Assembly: GCA_009733575.1 (NCBI GenBank)
Contig: ML769607.1
Coordinates: forward strand, 52,842-116,841
Length of the DNA: 64,000 nt
Direction: 5' to 3'
Source: Gymnopus androsaceus JB14
Taxonomy: Eukaryota; Basidiomycota; Agaricomycetes; Agaricales; Omphalotaceae
The notes below the pieces were generated by a model. That model did not search any database. It had not been told where the DNA came from and saw nothing but the letters and a program-made list of their open reading frames with translations. The position numbers and the translations under genes are program-made. Numbering within the stretch: the stretch's first letter is position 1; each line of letters starts with the position of its first letter. This document shows, piece by piece, positions 46,229-59,786 of this stretch.

Positions 46229-47908
46229 TATGGTTGGAGAAAGGAGAGACTGAAACTGCGAGGAACCTGTATTTATATATTCTGCATATTTCCGATGAGC
46301 TGTTAACGTCCTAAAAATCCAAGATCCGAGGCTGTAGCCTAAGCACGGCAAATCCGATTTGCTGTCGCTGGCGTGCTCAAAAAACCCAGCTCACTGGCGC
46401 TAATTGGTAATCCAACCTGTCCCAAACTGCCACTATACAGCTTGCCAGCCTTTGCCTGAAGGAAAGGAATGCACTTACAGCTCTAATTGGTGTCTCTAGG
46501 AGTTGTCTAGGAAAGAAGAAGAAGAAGAACCGGTCAAAGTGCGGATTCAAATGTTTGTGGCTGATCGATGAACCGTATGGCTCTCGAGTCGACGTGTAAA
46601 GGACTATCTATACCGTTTTACCCCCCTCCTTTCAACTCGCGGCCGAATATTATCCTGGATGATTGAGCGGTTTCTTTGGGAGCTTTGAAGCCGCATTTCG
46701 GAGCGTAGAAGATTATACACGGATACACAGGCATGCGTCCATCTATCGTCTTCTTTCCTTTCAACCGTTTGACACTCAACTGCTGCAGGTGCCTACACAG
46801 CCAGGAAGAACCAAGTTGAACTCGGAGATCCATTGCAATAGCTATAGTCTATCAGATCTCATATATATCCTCAGCCGGCTATGAATGTACGTCCTTCTAT
46901 CATATTATCTTCCCTTGGCATCCTTGGCCATTGAACTCCATCTGCCGATCCTAACCAGATGCGAGCCACGTTTTAGGCGATCTCTTCATAATGTATTTCA
47001 AGTTTCTGTCAACCAAGCTCCTTCTGCACCATGTTTCGCCGCTCCTTTTCGCCTTTTCTGTTTGTGCAATGTGTTTGTCTCATGGCCAGGGTTTTTTTTT
47101 TCTGGCTGTTATAGAAGTTTATACGGGTTCTACAGGACTACGGAATATCGTTACGAAGGACATTAAGGGACGGAACCGGACAGGGGCGCGCTCTTTCCAA
47201 GCCAACCACTGCAGGATGAGGAAATACAATGGCATGACTACTTTTCAGCGCATCCGCGATATCTATGGAACTGTTGACACACCAAGCAACTGTTGAAGAT
47301 GTCTCGCCATAATTCGAGTGCGACCGTTTCAGTCCTTTTCCGGGCGGTAGCGTTGCAAAAGGATTTCTGTACATGAAGGAATGAATGTGTTTTTCTCTTT
47401 GGATACCATCCATGCTTGTTCCGCATTACGTGGTGACTATTCTTCGTTATCGATCGTTGTATATTTAGTCAGATATGGTGGCTCACCTTTGTGTGCAGTC
47501 GCTCAGCTCTTACTTTGCCTTTCCAAGTTATGTACATTGCAATGTGTTTGTCTCCTGGCTCTATTGGAGTATGTTCAACAACCTTTGTTGATCTACTGAA
47601 GTTTATTGAGATTAAATCGAGACTACCTATCATTTCTTCTACTTCTTCGCCACGAGATATCAGCAGCTCTTGCTTTCTATGTATGTTACTACTTGTCTGG
47701 GTTCAGGGTGGGGACGTGTCTATCGACAGATGCTAAGACGAGCCTAACTACATGGTATGGATATTTTGAAGTTGGCCCAATATAATGACGCGTGAGGACG
47801 CGTCTGTCATTGCCTCACTGATCTATTTTTACTTGTTGCCACCATCTCCAACCGTCGTGTCCAACACGCTCAAATCGATCCTTTTTAATCAAACCACCAT
47901 CTTCGTAA
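46229..47908. other. Long intergenic region
   Basis: 1.7 kb without a supported gene. A frame at 46991-47296 (plus) starts with a hydrophobic segment and ends in Cys, but it lacks a clean signal peptide and neighbours of coding quality, so I do not call it. The right part is the aminotransferase promoter. Confidence 0.4.
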
Positions 47909-50670
47909 ATGACAAGTGGAACCAATAGCCCTTTCACCTCTCGCCCAGGTACTCCCAAATTTAAAGACGTTGTAAGTTTCTCTCTTTCAGTCCAAACTTT
48001 CGACCCTGTTCTTCTCCACTTCCTTCACTATGCGCACTGGATTCCATCTTCCTCGCGGTAAATCGTTCACTCACGCCTTTGACCAGGTTCTCGACGTTAT
48101 CCGCAACATGAAGCACGAAAACGACTCGGAGGCCCATCAGGTAGGCGAACAAAAGCTCAACAAGTGTCTCAAATACTCATCGCATTCTCAACGCTAGATC
48201 TTCCGTCAATCTGCAGGACACGCTCCCAAAGGAATCCTTCCTCAGACTGTCAACCCTGTTCGTTGCTCCAAATGCTCTTTCATCGCTGTCTAATGATTCA
48301 CAAATTCGAAACAGGAAGAAGAAACTGTGCCAGGTATCGAGCACCCAGGAAGTACAGGAGTCAGTATATCAGCCAGCTCATCCCTACGTCTCAATCGCTC
48401 ACTCGATTTTTCCTCGTTTCGTTCGTGTAGGTCATCTATTGTAGTGATCGGTGCGTAACTTGTCCCGATTTATATATGATCATTCAATCGACATCTTTCT
48501 TTAGTGCCATCGCCAACGGCTTCAACTACGCCAACTCGCACGACTGGTCTAATCTGGGTCAAGGGGCCCCCGAAGTCGGTCCTATCCCCAACTCGGCTGA
48601 CCGTCCTACGACGATTAATATGCCCACGGACTCACTCGAGTATGCCCCAACAACCGGTGTTAAAGGTCAGTAACAGTTACACTGTGTACAGCCAACATCG
48701 ATGATATTGATGCTACAACTACATAGATCTCCGTCAGGCTGTCGCAAACCTATACAACGTTACTTATCGCAAGAACAAGGCTAGTCAGTACAGCTTTGAG
48801 AACGTCTGTATCGTTCCTGGTGGACGCGCTGGTCTGTCGCGTATTGCAGCTGTGGTTGGAGATGTGTATACTGTGTGTTCATATCTTTCTCGCCACTTGC
48901 GAAGTGATGGTGTGCTAAACTTCTATTTCTACAGTCTTATCAAATCCCCGACTACACTGCGTATGATCAAGTTCTGAGCGCATTCAAGCGTCTCGTCCCG
49001 GTCCCCACTGCGTGAGTTCGATCTGTTCCCCCCAATCACATCCATATCGCGGAATCTCATCATGGGCTTATTACACATTCAGATTGGACCCTGCCGTGCG
49101 TTGGAGTCTGTCTTTTTGCAATCTATTGGCTAATCATATTCGTTATCCAATTCTAGAACAAGTACAAACTCGACATTCAGCAGACAAAGGTGCGACGGTT
49201 TCGAATTGCTGTACCGCGAGCCCTGTTTCTAACGAGTTTTCTTGGATCTATACAGAAAGACATAGAGACGCAGGGTCTTGCTGTCATTCTGGCCTCGAAT
49301 CCCCGTAATCCTACTGGTCAAGTATGTTTTCGTGTTCACCGCGCATTTTGAATCTCCGGAGATTGATACGATAGGTTTTTCATTCCAGGTCATCAAGTAA
49401 GTCTCCGTGTTCTTTGCAGATATGATCGTTTTACTGACTAGTCTCTTCTCAGGGGCAACGATCTCAAAGAGCTTGTCTCCCTCGGAAGGGAAGGAACGAC
49501 GGTCATTTTGGATGAGGTATTTTTCAATCGATTTTTTTTTCGGCTTAAATTTTGACGTTATCCTAGTTCTACTCCTGGTATATCTACTCAGATAGCGAGA
49601 AGGACCTTGGAAAATCCATCTCTTCCGCCGAGTATATCGAAGATGTTAACCAGGTTTGTACGGAATGCCTTGAATATTACGGTGATACTAAAGAAACTAT
49701 AGGATTCGGTCGTCATTGTCGATGGTTTAACCAAGGTCAGAGCAGCCAAGTCTTACAACAACAAAATACTGACGCCTCCTCGGATAGAATTGGCGTCTTC
49801 CCGGATGGCGTGTCTGCTGGGTTATTGGACCAAAGAACCTCATCACTGCGCTCTCTCAGTCTGGTTAGTTTTTCAACATAATAATCCTTCGCCAAGCTAA
49901 TAGACGTATTCTAGGTTCGTTCTTGGATGGAGGTGCTAACCACCCGTAAGTGCTACCCGTTCATCCCACATTTTCAGAAGAACTTATTCGACAAACCTCT
50001 ATTCCAGTCTCCAACTCGCCGCCATCCCCTTCCTGGACCCCGTCCATGTCCAGAGTGAGAAGATAGCTTTGCAAAAGCACTTCAAGATGAAGCGCGACCA
50101 TGTTTTGGCGCGTCTCAAAGAGCTTCATCTCGACGTCGATGTTCCACCTCAGGCCACGTTCTACATCTGGCTCAACCTTGAGAAGCTCCCGGCTCCTTTG
50201 AACAACGGTTTGGTAAGCTTGGCTTGGATTCGAACTTGATGATTCACTACTAAACTCTCTGTAATACAGACCTTCTTCGAAGAACTCCTCAAAGAGCAAA
50301 CCATCGTCATTCCTGGTATCTTCTTCGATATCAACCCGTCCCACCGTAGGAACTTGTTCAAATCGCCTTGTCACCACTTTGTTCGTATCTCGTTTGGTCC
50401 TCCTCTTGAGGATTTGGACAAAGGTTTGTGGATGGTCAACCAAGATATGCTTTTATTGAGTTTTCTTAATGTTTTGAATGAATAGGTATCGATGCCATGG
50501 CCCGAGTATTGAAGAAGGCCAAGAAGGAAGGTATGAGGGCTTTCGGGCACAGGTGAGAATTTGATTTTGCCTTGATGATGACAGTATATTGATGTTTTGT
50601 GGTTTTTTTTTTCAGCTACAAGAAAAGTATCGATGAGCCGCACATGAAGACTACCGAGCAACTTCACTAG
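47909..50670 (+). CDS. Class I/II PLP-dependent aminotransferase
   Basis: Fold-type I pyridoxal-phosphate enzyme; the amino-group donor is not predictable. Starts MTSGTNSPFTSRPGTPKFKD. Conserved segments: HQ|IFRQSAGHAPKGI, SDRAIANGFNYANSHDWSNL, QGAPEVGPIPN, DSLEYAPTTGVKDLRQAVAN, IVPGGRAGLSRIAAVVGDVY, YQIPDYTAYDQVLSAFKRLV and ILASNPRNPTGQ. ILDEFYSWYIYSD carries the cofactor Asp/Tyr, and GLTK|NWRLPGWRVCW the Schiff-base Lys, split by an intron at about 49736-49786. FLDGGANHPLQ, ATFYIWLNLEKLPAP and HHFVRISFGPPLEDLDKG follow. Stop at 50668. About fourteen short introns. The stretch 48240-48440 does not resolve into a clean frame (TVNPVR to VIYCSD), so splicing there is uncertain. Confidence 0.82.
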
Positions 50671-51022
50671 ACCCAGGCGTAGATTTTTGGACAATTGCTA
50701 GGAAACAAAGGGATTTTGAGGGAAAAATGTAAGTTTGGATGCAATACTATTATACCAAAGACGATACGGCTGTGGATACTGATATATAAACTGCGTGTAC
50801 ATATCCATAAATGAAGAAAGACTTGGCTCGAGCTGCTTCGGAGGGTTTGCGGAAGGAGTCGGCAGTAGGCGCTTGATTATGCGCTTCCCCCTGACTCTTA
50901 TCGTGACTTCGATCAACGAACTCTTGTTAGGGGACAGGTGATTCCTCTTCTCTATGTTGTTTCTCTTTTTTCAACTAAAAATCGTGACTCCCTATAGGGC
51001 TAATGGGCACAACGCGTCCATA

Positions 51023-53392
51023 ATGGATTTATACGAACAATGCCTTTCCAGTCCATGGTTTCAAGCTCAGATATCATCACCCCTATACTTTGGTTTGGGA
51101 ACGTTTGATCCCATACTCGCGTTACCTTCTGTACAGAGTAACCGAAGGAACACCCAAAGAGAAAATAGTTGAATTCCTTTGCTCCTCCAATCTCGTACGA
51201 CACGCGATCGCCTGTTACATAGGCCTTACCGATAATGCTGCTACCGAGTTCATCGAGATATATGAACGCGCAAATGTAATCTTACCTCAGATGACCCGAT
51301 ACTCGAGGATAGAACCCCCGTAGAGATTCTGAACGAGCTCTGCAATTACATGTGTGAGCTCCTAACTAGGAGGAATGCATGCGAGTCGTGGATGTGTCGC
51401 TTGCCAACAGAGCTCATACAGGAAATATTTCGGTATGTCTGGGACGATGTGCCTGGAACGGGCTCCTCAGGCGGTAGTGACTATGATTGGGGAGTCGGCC
51501 TTCAATGGGCGAGAACACCATTATCGTCGACATTATACGCGCGTGGACGCGCGCCTCAATCAGTCCACTCACGTCTAACTTCCTCGTCTCCACATCCATG
51601 GATCACCTTGTCCTCGGTTTGTGTTAGATGGCGCGACATCATCGTCGATACGAAATCTATCTGGGCTGCACACTCCCTCTCGTTCCTCATCAAGTCCGAA
51701 AAGTCGTTGGAAAGGATTTCATTTGCAGTGGACCTTGCGCGTCGTGCATTCGCTGGAGGCAGGGGCAGGGCTATCGATTTTACATTTCTTATGTCTACGG
51801 ACTGGGATCCGCGGACTGAGAGTCGGCTTTCACAGTCGCTTCCAGTACTACGGGCCTTGTACGAGGAGGTGTTGAGTGCAAACGCCGGTTCGTTGACCAT
51901 CAAGGCTCCGCAAAAGCTACTTGATCCATTATTCTCCTTATACGGCTATTTGATGCACCCGGCCTTGTTTTCGACTGGCTGCGCAGTAGGGACATGTTGG
52001 CCTGCTCTGCACACCCTCACCATTTCTCTCACTTCTCCCTACAAGGCTATGGGGCATGGTTCCGGCCAAACGGTCGAAACCTTCTTTGGGCATGTCCCAC
52101 TTCTGCGCCGCGTATCACTCATCCATGAGTTCACCGAACATTCCGAAGCCTTCGTAACAAATGTCGAGTTGCATTCCAAGACTTGGGGACAGTTGACACA
52201 CTTGACGCTGCGTGAATCTAGTCGCTTTCTAGATCCAGCCTGTGTGAGGGAGATATTTCAGATTGTGCGCAAGAAGCTTGAAATATGCTGAAATTCGGAT
52301 AAGAGGGATGGGGGGCTGGGCCAGATTTGAAGAAAGTAGATGAGGATGATAAGAAAAAGAAACGAATAGTTGTTTTTCCTCATCTCAATCATCTACTCCT
52401 CGACTTCAACTCCTACATTTCGGATGATCGATATGCACCCTCTGATGAACTATTTTCTTTCTACTTTGGCCCTCAACTCTTCCCACCCACTCAGGCTGCC
52501 CTGCACCGTAGGAGCACCAATTCAACATTCTCCCAGAACTACTGGGCCATAGCTGGCTGGCCACCCTTGCTATCTTATAGCATGCGTCCCATGCTTCAAG
52601 GTGTGACATTCCCCAGTTTGCAGACTATTGAGGCTCTGGGCACCTGTACCCATCGAATTCTCTCCGCCTACCCGGAGCAAAAGCTTGGATGAACTTGGCC
52701 TCCCTTCCATCCTGCAGCGCTCATCCTCCTTCCCAATGCTAAAGCACGTACAGCTTATGTACCCCGGGTTCGCTGAGGAAGAGCTTATTACATTTTTGAA
52801 AGGGGCTACCGCAGTAGAAACTATTAGACTTGCGGAATGGGGCGGCGGGAGGCAGGAAGAGTGGGAAATGGGATATCATACTGCGGGAGATGGTGCGGTC
52901 TGAGCCAAGAGGATAGGGAGGAGGAAGAAAGCATAATGGATGTTGATTTCCCACCCGAGTCGGAACGATATCGATATCGATTTCCTGTGCCTTTGCATCG
53001 TCTTCCGTCTTCCACCTCAGGTTCACCGGTTTCTTCAAATAATTCCCTTCCCGAAGACGACCTCACCTTCGGTATTCCTCCCCAACCTCAAATGCTTGCT
53101 CATTTCCGAATGTGATGATTCGGATGTTGAAGATGAGCTATATTGGGAGCAGGCGGAGCTAGTTTTGCGTGTTATACAGTCGCGCGGGGTCGGTTCGGGT
53201 TCATCCAAAGGAAAAGGAAAAGGCGACATAGTGCCACTCAAGCATCTCATCCTTGATATTGTGTGTTTGCATCTGGGCGGAAGTCTCCTTTTTCGGAGAC
53301 AACCCCCGAGAGGAATCGTGCCGCCAAGTGTGGCCCGGGCTATGGAGAAGGAACTTGAAGTACAGCGACAAAGGGCAGGGGCGGAGAAGTAA
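51023..53392 (+). CDS. F-box protein with LRR-like tail, frame-broken
   Basis: F-box block: CRLPTELIQEIFRYVWDD ... ITLSSVCVRWRDIIVDTKSI and IWAAHSL, in the frame from about 51268 (DDPILEDRTPVEILNEL) to a stop at 52289. The same protein appears to continue in other frames: VVFPHLNHLLLDFNSYISDD (52370-52690), MLKHVQLMYPGFAEEELITF (to 52901) and LPNLKCLLISECDDSDVEDE with KHLILDIV (52950-53392). No GT-AG introns of normal size join these, and a G6 run near 52313 is a likely indel spot. The N-terminus is a guess; MDLYEQCLSSPWFQ at 51023 is the first plausible start. Confidence 0.5.
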
Positions 53393-53638
53393 TGAAAGTT
53401 GAACTTTTTGATGGGTGTGGAGGTTATTGTGATGTTCGTGGTATGCGAGGCAGAGAAAAATACGTGATGCATGGGCGAAATGGTGGTTTCTTCAGCTCTG
53501 GACGACGACGATGTGATATGATTGTCTGTTTACCTCCAAAGTGCAAACAAAAAACTAGTATACATAATATATACGGTTACTGCTACCGATAGTTGCGCTA
53601 TACGAATAAACACTTGTCAGTATATATTATTATAATAC

Positions 53639-56308
53639 TCAGGAAGGTGTAAACGGCGCGAAAGCAGTTTTAAAAGCTTGAGCATCCACTTTGTCTTCCT
53701 CCTCTGATAACATACACGCTTTCCAGTCCAAACGATCCGGCATCCCCATAAGATCGACTAGTACCTGCCTATAGAGCAAGAGAATAAAAAACATCATCAG
53801 TCCAAGTTCTTGAATTCATCGATCACAGATATAAACTTGCCTCCCAAACTGAATACTAAACGGTACATGAGCTTTCATCAGATGCACCATCTTCCTCCCA
53901 TCCGGTAGATCCACTCTAAAGTATCCACCTCGACCGCCAGCACACGAATCCAACGCGGCTTGTGCGTCTTCTTCAAAATCGATGCCTTGCGATCGACCTT
54001 GGGATAAGAAAGCTTCTTCGACTTTGGATTGGAGCTTTGAAGGGATCGGAACACCTTGAACATGCGCATGTCCTCCTTTCGCGCTTATGCGAGCCACTTC
54101 GAAGAAGACGGGGCTGCAACCATGCTTTGCGTAGAATCCTCGGAGGGCTGATTTGAATCTAAGAAAATTTGGATGAATAGACGACATGGAAGAGATCCGA
54201 GAAACACATACTTTTCTGTCTCTTCGATGATGGGAGGTGCAAGATCCGATGGGATAGTGCTGAGAGTAGGGTAATGCGTTATGGGGACGATCAAGACATG
54301 TCCTCCGCCGGGAACTTCGCCATTACTCGATTCAGATTGAGTCGGAATTATCTGTCCTTTGGGGAGTGTAACGTAGCACTCTTCTCCGATAGACACGATG
54401 AGATGTTTCCTGTGGATATTTATATGAGAAGGTTGAAACGGGGTCCAATTGAATACACATACGCAAGGTTAGGGTTCGATAGACAGAACCAGCATTCGTC
54501 CGCTAAAGTTGAATGTTAGTTGACGAAATTAATCAATAGATGCTCCAACGCACGTCCAATCTCTTTAGGAGGTGCGCGTTTGCCATTCCTCCGCTCACCG
54601 CCACCAGACTGTCTTTGATTGGCAACTGGACAGTCATCTAGGTAGTGCGCCTCGCTCCCGCATGCACGACATACATACCCTTCCTTGGGCTTTCGACCTC
54701 CCGTGTCTCCAACAGCATGTTTCGTCGGGCAATCTCGGACCAGATGTCCTGCCTAAAAAAATGTCAGTCTCGGTGAAGATACTTCACAGTAAGTATACAA
54801 ACCGTGTTGCAAAGACGACAAACATAACCTTCCGGAGGCTTTTGCCTCTCGGGACAATCATTGATAAAGTGCTGAAGGGGATATATTAGCCAAGTTATAA
54901 CAAGTGTACGAAGAGAGAGATGTACTTCGCTTGATTCACAGCGACGACATTTGTATCCTGGCGGAGGCTTTCCTGGTGGGCCATCATCTGCAATACATAG
55001 AGGAATGAGTTTGGAAAGGACAAAAATTATGCAATACCAACCTGTTTTAACCCGCTTCACTGGTTGCCGTACATTACCAAAGATGTAGTTTTCGCCTTCC
55101 GATGCTGTCTCTTGGAACGGTCGCTTCCGAGGTGCAGCCTCCATGAAGGGATTTTTACTTGCATTTGCTGGGCGTTGAGCTGAGGCATCAGGTGAGTTGG
55201 GTGCGATAGAGAAGGCGTAGAACCACTGAAAAAATATTGTTGGAATCGTCAAAAACTCGGACAAGGAAAAGCTTACCCTCTGCTTCTTTCCCGACGTGGG
55301 AGCTGGACCTCCGAATGCACCCAGACTAATAAATCGAGACGCTCGTCCATTTTCATCATCCCAAACAAACGGCTCTCTCTCCCAAAACGTTGGTGGCTGA
55401 CCTCCGCTGGCTGCAAAGTGATATCGTGGTTTCAAACGCCGGCATACATCGTCTAAAGGCGGAACACCGATGGAAGCGAGCTCCGGCGTCGGTAGAGGAG
55501 CGGAAGCAAAGTTAGTGATGGACGCAGGCCAGACATTGCTGATGAATATGTCGACAAGCTGGGAGGAGGAGGAAGAAGACTGGATGGCGGCTAAAGACTT
55601 GTAGTCTTGTTTAGAGGAGGATGTTGTAAGAGTGTTTGAAAGAAGTCTTTCAATGGATTGAGCGGCGAAGAAAGGTGATGCGAAGCCCTAATTAGAATAT
55701 TGAGAGACTGTTTCGAACCAGGTAAAGAAATAATGCGCTACCGGGGCGGATTCTGTACTTGAATAGATGCCTGGCTCATATGTTCCAGCTAGGCAAGCGA
55801 TTCGTAGCCCATTTGCTGTCGTTATGAGTCCCGATTTACCTGAAAACGCGTTATTCGAGTAGAACATTGAGCCAAAGAGTTTCTGTACGCACTCATCATA
55901 AATACATTTTTGCATAATTCTCCCCCCGTCTTTGCAAATTTTTGAATCACTGAATCAGGAAGAGGGTTTTCTCCTTGCATAATATAGCATTCAATGGGAA
56001 CTAAAGCACGCAGAAAGTTCAGATACATAGTGCCGATCCGTTAAACACTGCTACATACCTTCTAGTTTCCCATCCAGCAGCATCGATATTTCGTCTTCCG
56101 TTTCATCTCCTGCATCTTTCAAGGGCCCAAAAAAGTCTCCTGTACACAGAGCAAAGTCGAATTTGCCGTGTTTGGCGTCGATAGTCTTGATTTTAGCGAA
56201 AATGTCTCGTATGGAACCGCAAGCTGAACCAACTGCCAGCCTGGAAACAGTTATAAATACCGCGTTTAAAAGTTGAAGAATTCCTTACACCTTTACTGAA
56301 GATGACAT
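53639..56308 (-). CDS. CWF19-like protein (CWF19L1/Drn1 type) with zinc knuckles
   Basis: Homologue of the intron-turnover factor Drn1/CWF19L1, which works with the lariat-debranching enzyme at the late spliceosome. From 56308: MSSSVKV, then a metallophosphoesterase-like N-terminal domain (FDFALCTGDFFGP, PIECYIMQGENPLPDSVIQ, GKSGLITTANGLRIACLAGT). Next come a linker, three CCHC knuckles (YKCRRCESSEHFINDCP; YVCRLCNTAGHLVRDCP; YVCRACGSEAHYLDDCP), then the CwfJ C-terminal domains: CYVTLPKGQIIPTQSES, GGGHVLIVPITHYPTLSTI, FEVARISAKGGHAHVQGVPI with its HAH triad-like motif, and VHLMKAHVPFSIQFGRQV. It ends KTAFAPFTPS, TGA 53639. Many short introns; no frame break seen. Knuckles inserted between the domains are usual in basidiomycete homologues as far as I recall. 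Confidence 0.88.
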
Positions 56309-58058
56309 GGTAGTTTGAGATGATGGAGAAGCAGAAGGAAGCGCTGAAGACCGCGGGAAATACGACTCACGACGCGCTCACTGCTGCATTATAGAGACAA
56401 TCTCCGAAGAACTCAAAGTTCACTATCGTCCAATGAGCAATGAGCTTTATTACTAGCGGAGTCGCGCTTGTTCAAATATTTGAAGTAAACTCTCAAAGGA
56501 CGAACTGGACTGGAGAAGTAAAGAGTACATTAAACTATACTAGAGAAAGCAACAGAACCAGCTTGGAGGCGCGGCTTCGTGCAATGCTAAAGGGCTTGGC
56601 CTGAAAACGAAAGCGTACTTTCGAAGTCATCAGCTGAACGGGGTTCTGGCATCAACTGGCACGGAGCAATCTAGGTATTTTTCAGAAGGAACATTCGAAT
56701 GGGATGGTAGCTAAAGCAGTCCCTCTAGAGGATGTCGGCATGATACTCTACGAGGATTCACGATCTCTAGAGGCGGTCATCGAGTAGGGAATGGCAACGC
56801 TGGTCGATGGACATTCAAGTCACCGTACCTTCTCGGTTCTCGGATGGCAAAAGCAAGCTGAACCGTATTAATCGCGGCAAATAGCACCATCTCAGAGGAA
56901 TTATGACATTCGACAGCACCTATAATCATGGACAAGCACAGAGAGGAAGCTGAGTAAGTGCAGATCGAATCCTTGGAGGAGAAGCCAAGTGCATGGGATA
57001 TGGGGATATAGCGCTAATAATAGGGCGAATTGAAGGAAGAGTGTATATATTGAATTCCGGCTGAATATGGGCAGCTCGTGAAGAAGCCTTGCGTCTGCAT
57101 AAAGTCATACAGAGTTAGTCAACAAGAATGGCCAAATGCAAATGATTAAAGAGAAATAACCTACCAACGACCTATAAGCTTCTTTCAAGCAGTGCATCGA
57201 TAGTGCTGAACTGTGTCAGTATGTCGTATGTCATTCAACGTCAATGAGAGCCACGCAGTCCAAAGCGGACGAATTTCAAGTTCTTTGGAACAAGTGCATT
57301 CGCAATCAGACAAGCATTGTTTGAAACAATCCAAGACGGAAAAATACAAACCTTGAGCCGGCATTATCTCCGACAATACCTGTCTCCGACAATACCTGTA
57401 GCTTTTTCAAGTGGATTTTGGTCGCACTTTTCTTAGAGCGAGATGCGTCTCCTTCGAAAGCGATCGTTGCATTTCCCTCTTCCGTCCGGACTTTGAGGTT
57501 GCTAAATACCCTTGCTTGGCGCCCGATTCTTGTCCAGGCACGGATAGATAACTTTGGCCAGTAAGCGTGTATGAATGGCATAACAGACTCGGGTCGCTTC
57601 TACGTTTTCGAAGCGTCCAATCATGCGATTGCTGCAGTAGACTTGGATATAATCATCTTCGTTTCTGAGACTCGCGCATGGACAGGAGCCCAGTTGTACG
57701 AAGACATGGTGTGAGATCTGAACAACTGAAACGAGCAGGTAAAGAAACCGGAGTAAGATGTTAGGCGCCAGACGGCGCTAGTTTCTCTGGCCCCGGTCCT
57801 CAGGCCTCAAGGTCCAACGACTAGTATATCTCGCGAATCGAGATAACAGTTTTCTTAGGACCTATTATTCGGTCGACGGTGCAGATAGACGTACAAATTG
57901 GAATACGCTGCTCGGTTTCTCGGTCTAAGCTTTATCTCACTGGGATTGAAGCGAATAAGTATGATGGCCATTGGTACTGACACTGTCAGATAGAGAGAGG
58001 CATAATAAAGGGCTCAATCGTAAGTTAGTAGTCCAACCTTCTTTCCCTCTAGTACGCC
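56309..58058. other. Intergenic region with an unexplained coding-like patch
   Basis: Mostly featureless. On the minus strand, about 57720-57525 reads HHVFVQLGSCPCASLRNEDD and FENVEATRVCYAIHTRLLAK with codon-like quality, but no start or continuing exon is convincing. Adjacent frames (57306-57581) are probably noise. The right end holds the monooxygenase promoter. Confidence 0.35.
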
Positions 58059-59786
58059 ATGGCTGAGACGTGCACCGACTGTCTGATTATTGGGTCTGGT
58101 TTCGCTGGAACTCATCAGCTTATCAACTTCAGGAAGCTAGGTTTAACCGCTACAGTACTGGAAGCCGGTTCAGATCTTGGAGGGACATGGTACTGGAATA
58201 GCCTCCTCTCAGCACACTGATATACACACTGACGATTCGATGAATGTGTAGGCACTTTAACACGTATCCGGGTGCTCGTGTCGATTCAGAACTTCCATTA
58301 TATCAATTCTCCGACCCGGAGCTATGGAGAAACTGGACCTGGTCGGAAAGGTTTCCTGGGTGGAAGGAGATCCAAGCGTACTTTCAATACGTGGATGAAA
58401 AGTTCGATGTTAAACGAGATGTGATTTTCAACTCTCGTGTCGTTTCTGCCGTCTGGGACAACTCGGAAGATCGTTGGACCGTTACTACAGAGGACGGTCG
58501 GGTCTTTCGAGCGCAATTCCTTAGCTTGTGCACTGGTGGAGGTTCCAAATACTACATCCCTGAATACAAAGGACTCGAGACCTTCAAGGGACAGATGCAT
58601 CACACTGCGAGGTGGCCGAACGAGTGTAATCTAGAGGGTAAGAGAGTTGGAGTCATAGGGACGGGAGCAACAGGCGTCCAACTCATCCAAGAGATTGCTC
58701 CAATCGTCGGTCATCTCACTGTTTTCCAACGAACTCCGAATCTCACTCTTCCAAGGAGACAGCGAGACGTCAGTGCAGAGGAGCAGGAGAAGCTGAAGAA
58801 CGACTTCTACCCCATCCTCTTCAATCGTCGATATCAGACCTTCGCCGGAATGCACCACGACCTCGATCCCAAACCTACCCTAGACGCGACGCCAGAAGAA
58901 CGAGCGATTTACTACGAGGACAAATGGGAGAAGGGAGGATTTCACCTCTGGCTAGGATCCTACGCAGACATGTTCACCAATCAACAAGCCAATGACGAGG
59001 TGTACTCATTCTGGAGGAAGAAAGTGAAGGAGAGAATCTCTGATCCTGAATTGCAAGAAAAGCTTGCGCCTACGCAGGCCCCTCATCCGTTTGGCGTCAA
59101 ACGACCCAGTCTCGAACAGAATTATTTCGAGGTCTACGCACGGCCCAACGTCACGCTTGTCGATATCAACAAGAACCCAATCGAGGAGATTACTCCTAAC
59201 GGGTTGAAGACCAGCGATGACACCGAGCACCAACTAGACGTCCTAGTACTCGCTACTGGCTTCGATATGGTCACCGGTGGTATTACTTCAATCGATATAC
59301 GTGGCCAAGACGGTGTTCCTATCAAAGAGAAATGGGCAGACGGTGTTCAGAGCTATCTGGGATTGGCTAGTGCCACATATCCGAACATGTTCTGGGTTTA
59401 TGGTCCACAATCCCCCTCGTCATTCACCAACGGCCCAAGTTGCATCGTAAGTTTTTTTTGTTTATCATACTCAAACGCATCGCTAATAAATAGTTCAAAA
59501 GGAATTTACGAGTGATTGGATCGTCAAATGTATCCAATATATGAAGGACAACCAGATCTCACGCATAGTTCCTACCGAGGAAGCGCAGGCTGCTTATAGC
59601 GAAATTGTGAATCAGCTGGGTGCGGCTGGCCTCTGGTTGGGAGCGAAGCACTCTTGGTACATGGGTACAAACATTCCGGGGAAGAAAACGCAGATGTTGC
59701 AGTTCCCGGGCGGCTTCCCTGCTTGGATCAAACTGTGCAACGATGCGGCGGCGAATGGTTACGCAGGATTTGACATGTCTCGCTGA
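58059..59786 (+). CDS. Baeyer-Villiger-type flavin monooxygenase
   Basis: FAD/NADPH enzyme that inserts oxygen next to a ketone or oxidises heteroatoms; substrate unknown. The N-terminal FAD Rossmann motif is CLIIGSGFAGTHQL, then LEAGSDLGGTW, and after the intron 58190-58251 HFNTYPGARVDSELPL. The family fingerprint FxGxxxHTxxWP is present as FKGQMHHTARWP (about residue 160). The NADPH Rossmann motif VGVIGTGATGVQLIQEIAP follows, then VFQRTPNLTLPR and DVLVLATGFDMVTGG. The C-terminus (LWLGAKHSWYMGTNIPGK, GFPAWIKLCNDAAANGYAGF) is typical of cyclohexanone monooxygenase relatives. The second intron (59447 to about 59500) joins SCI to EFTSDWIVKCIQYM. About 550 residues, intact. Genes beside it are not obviously metabolic partners. 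Confidence 0.92.

Noticed and set aside
46991..47296. Small secreted effector-like protein
   Set aside because: The hydrophobic start is too long and irregular for a signal peptide, and overlapping frames look equally open.
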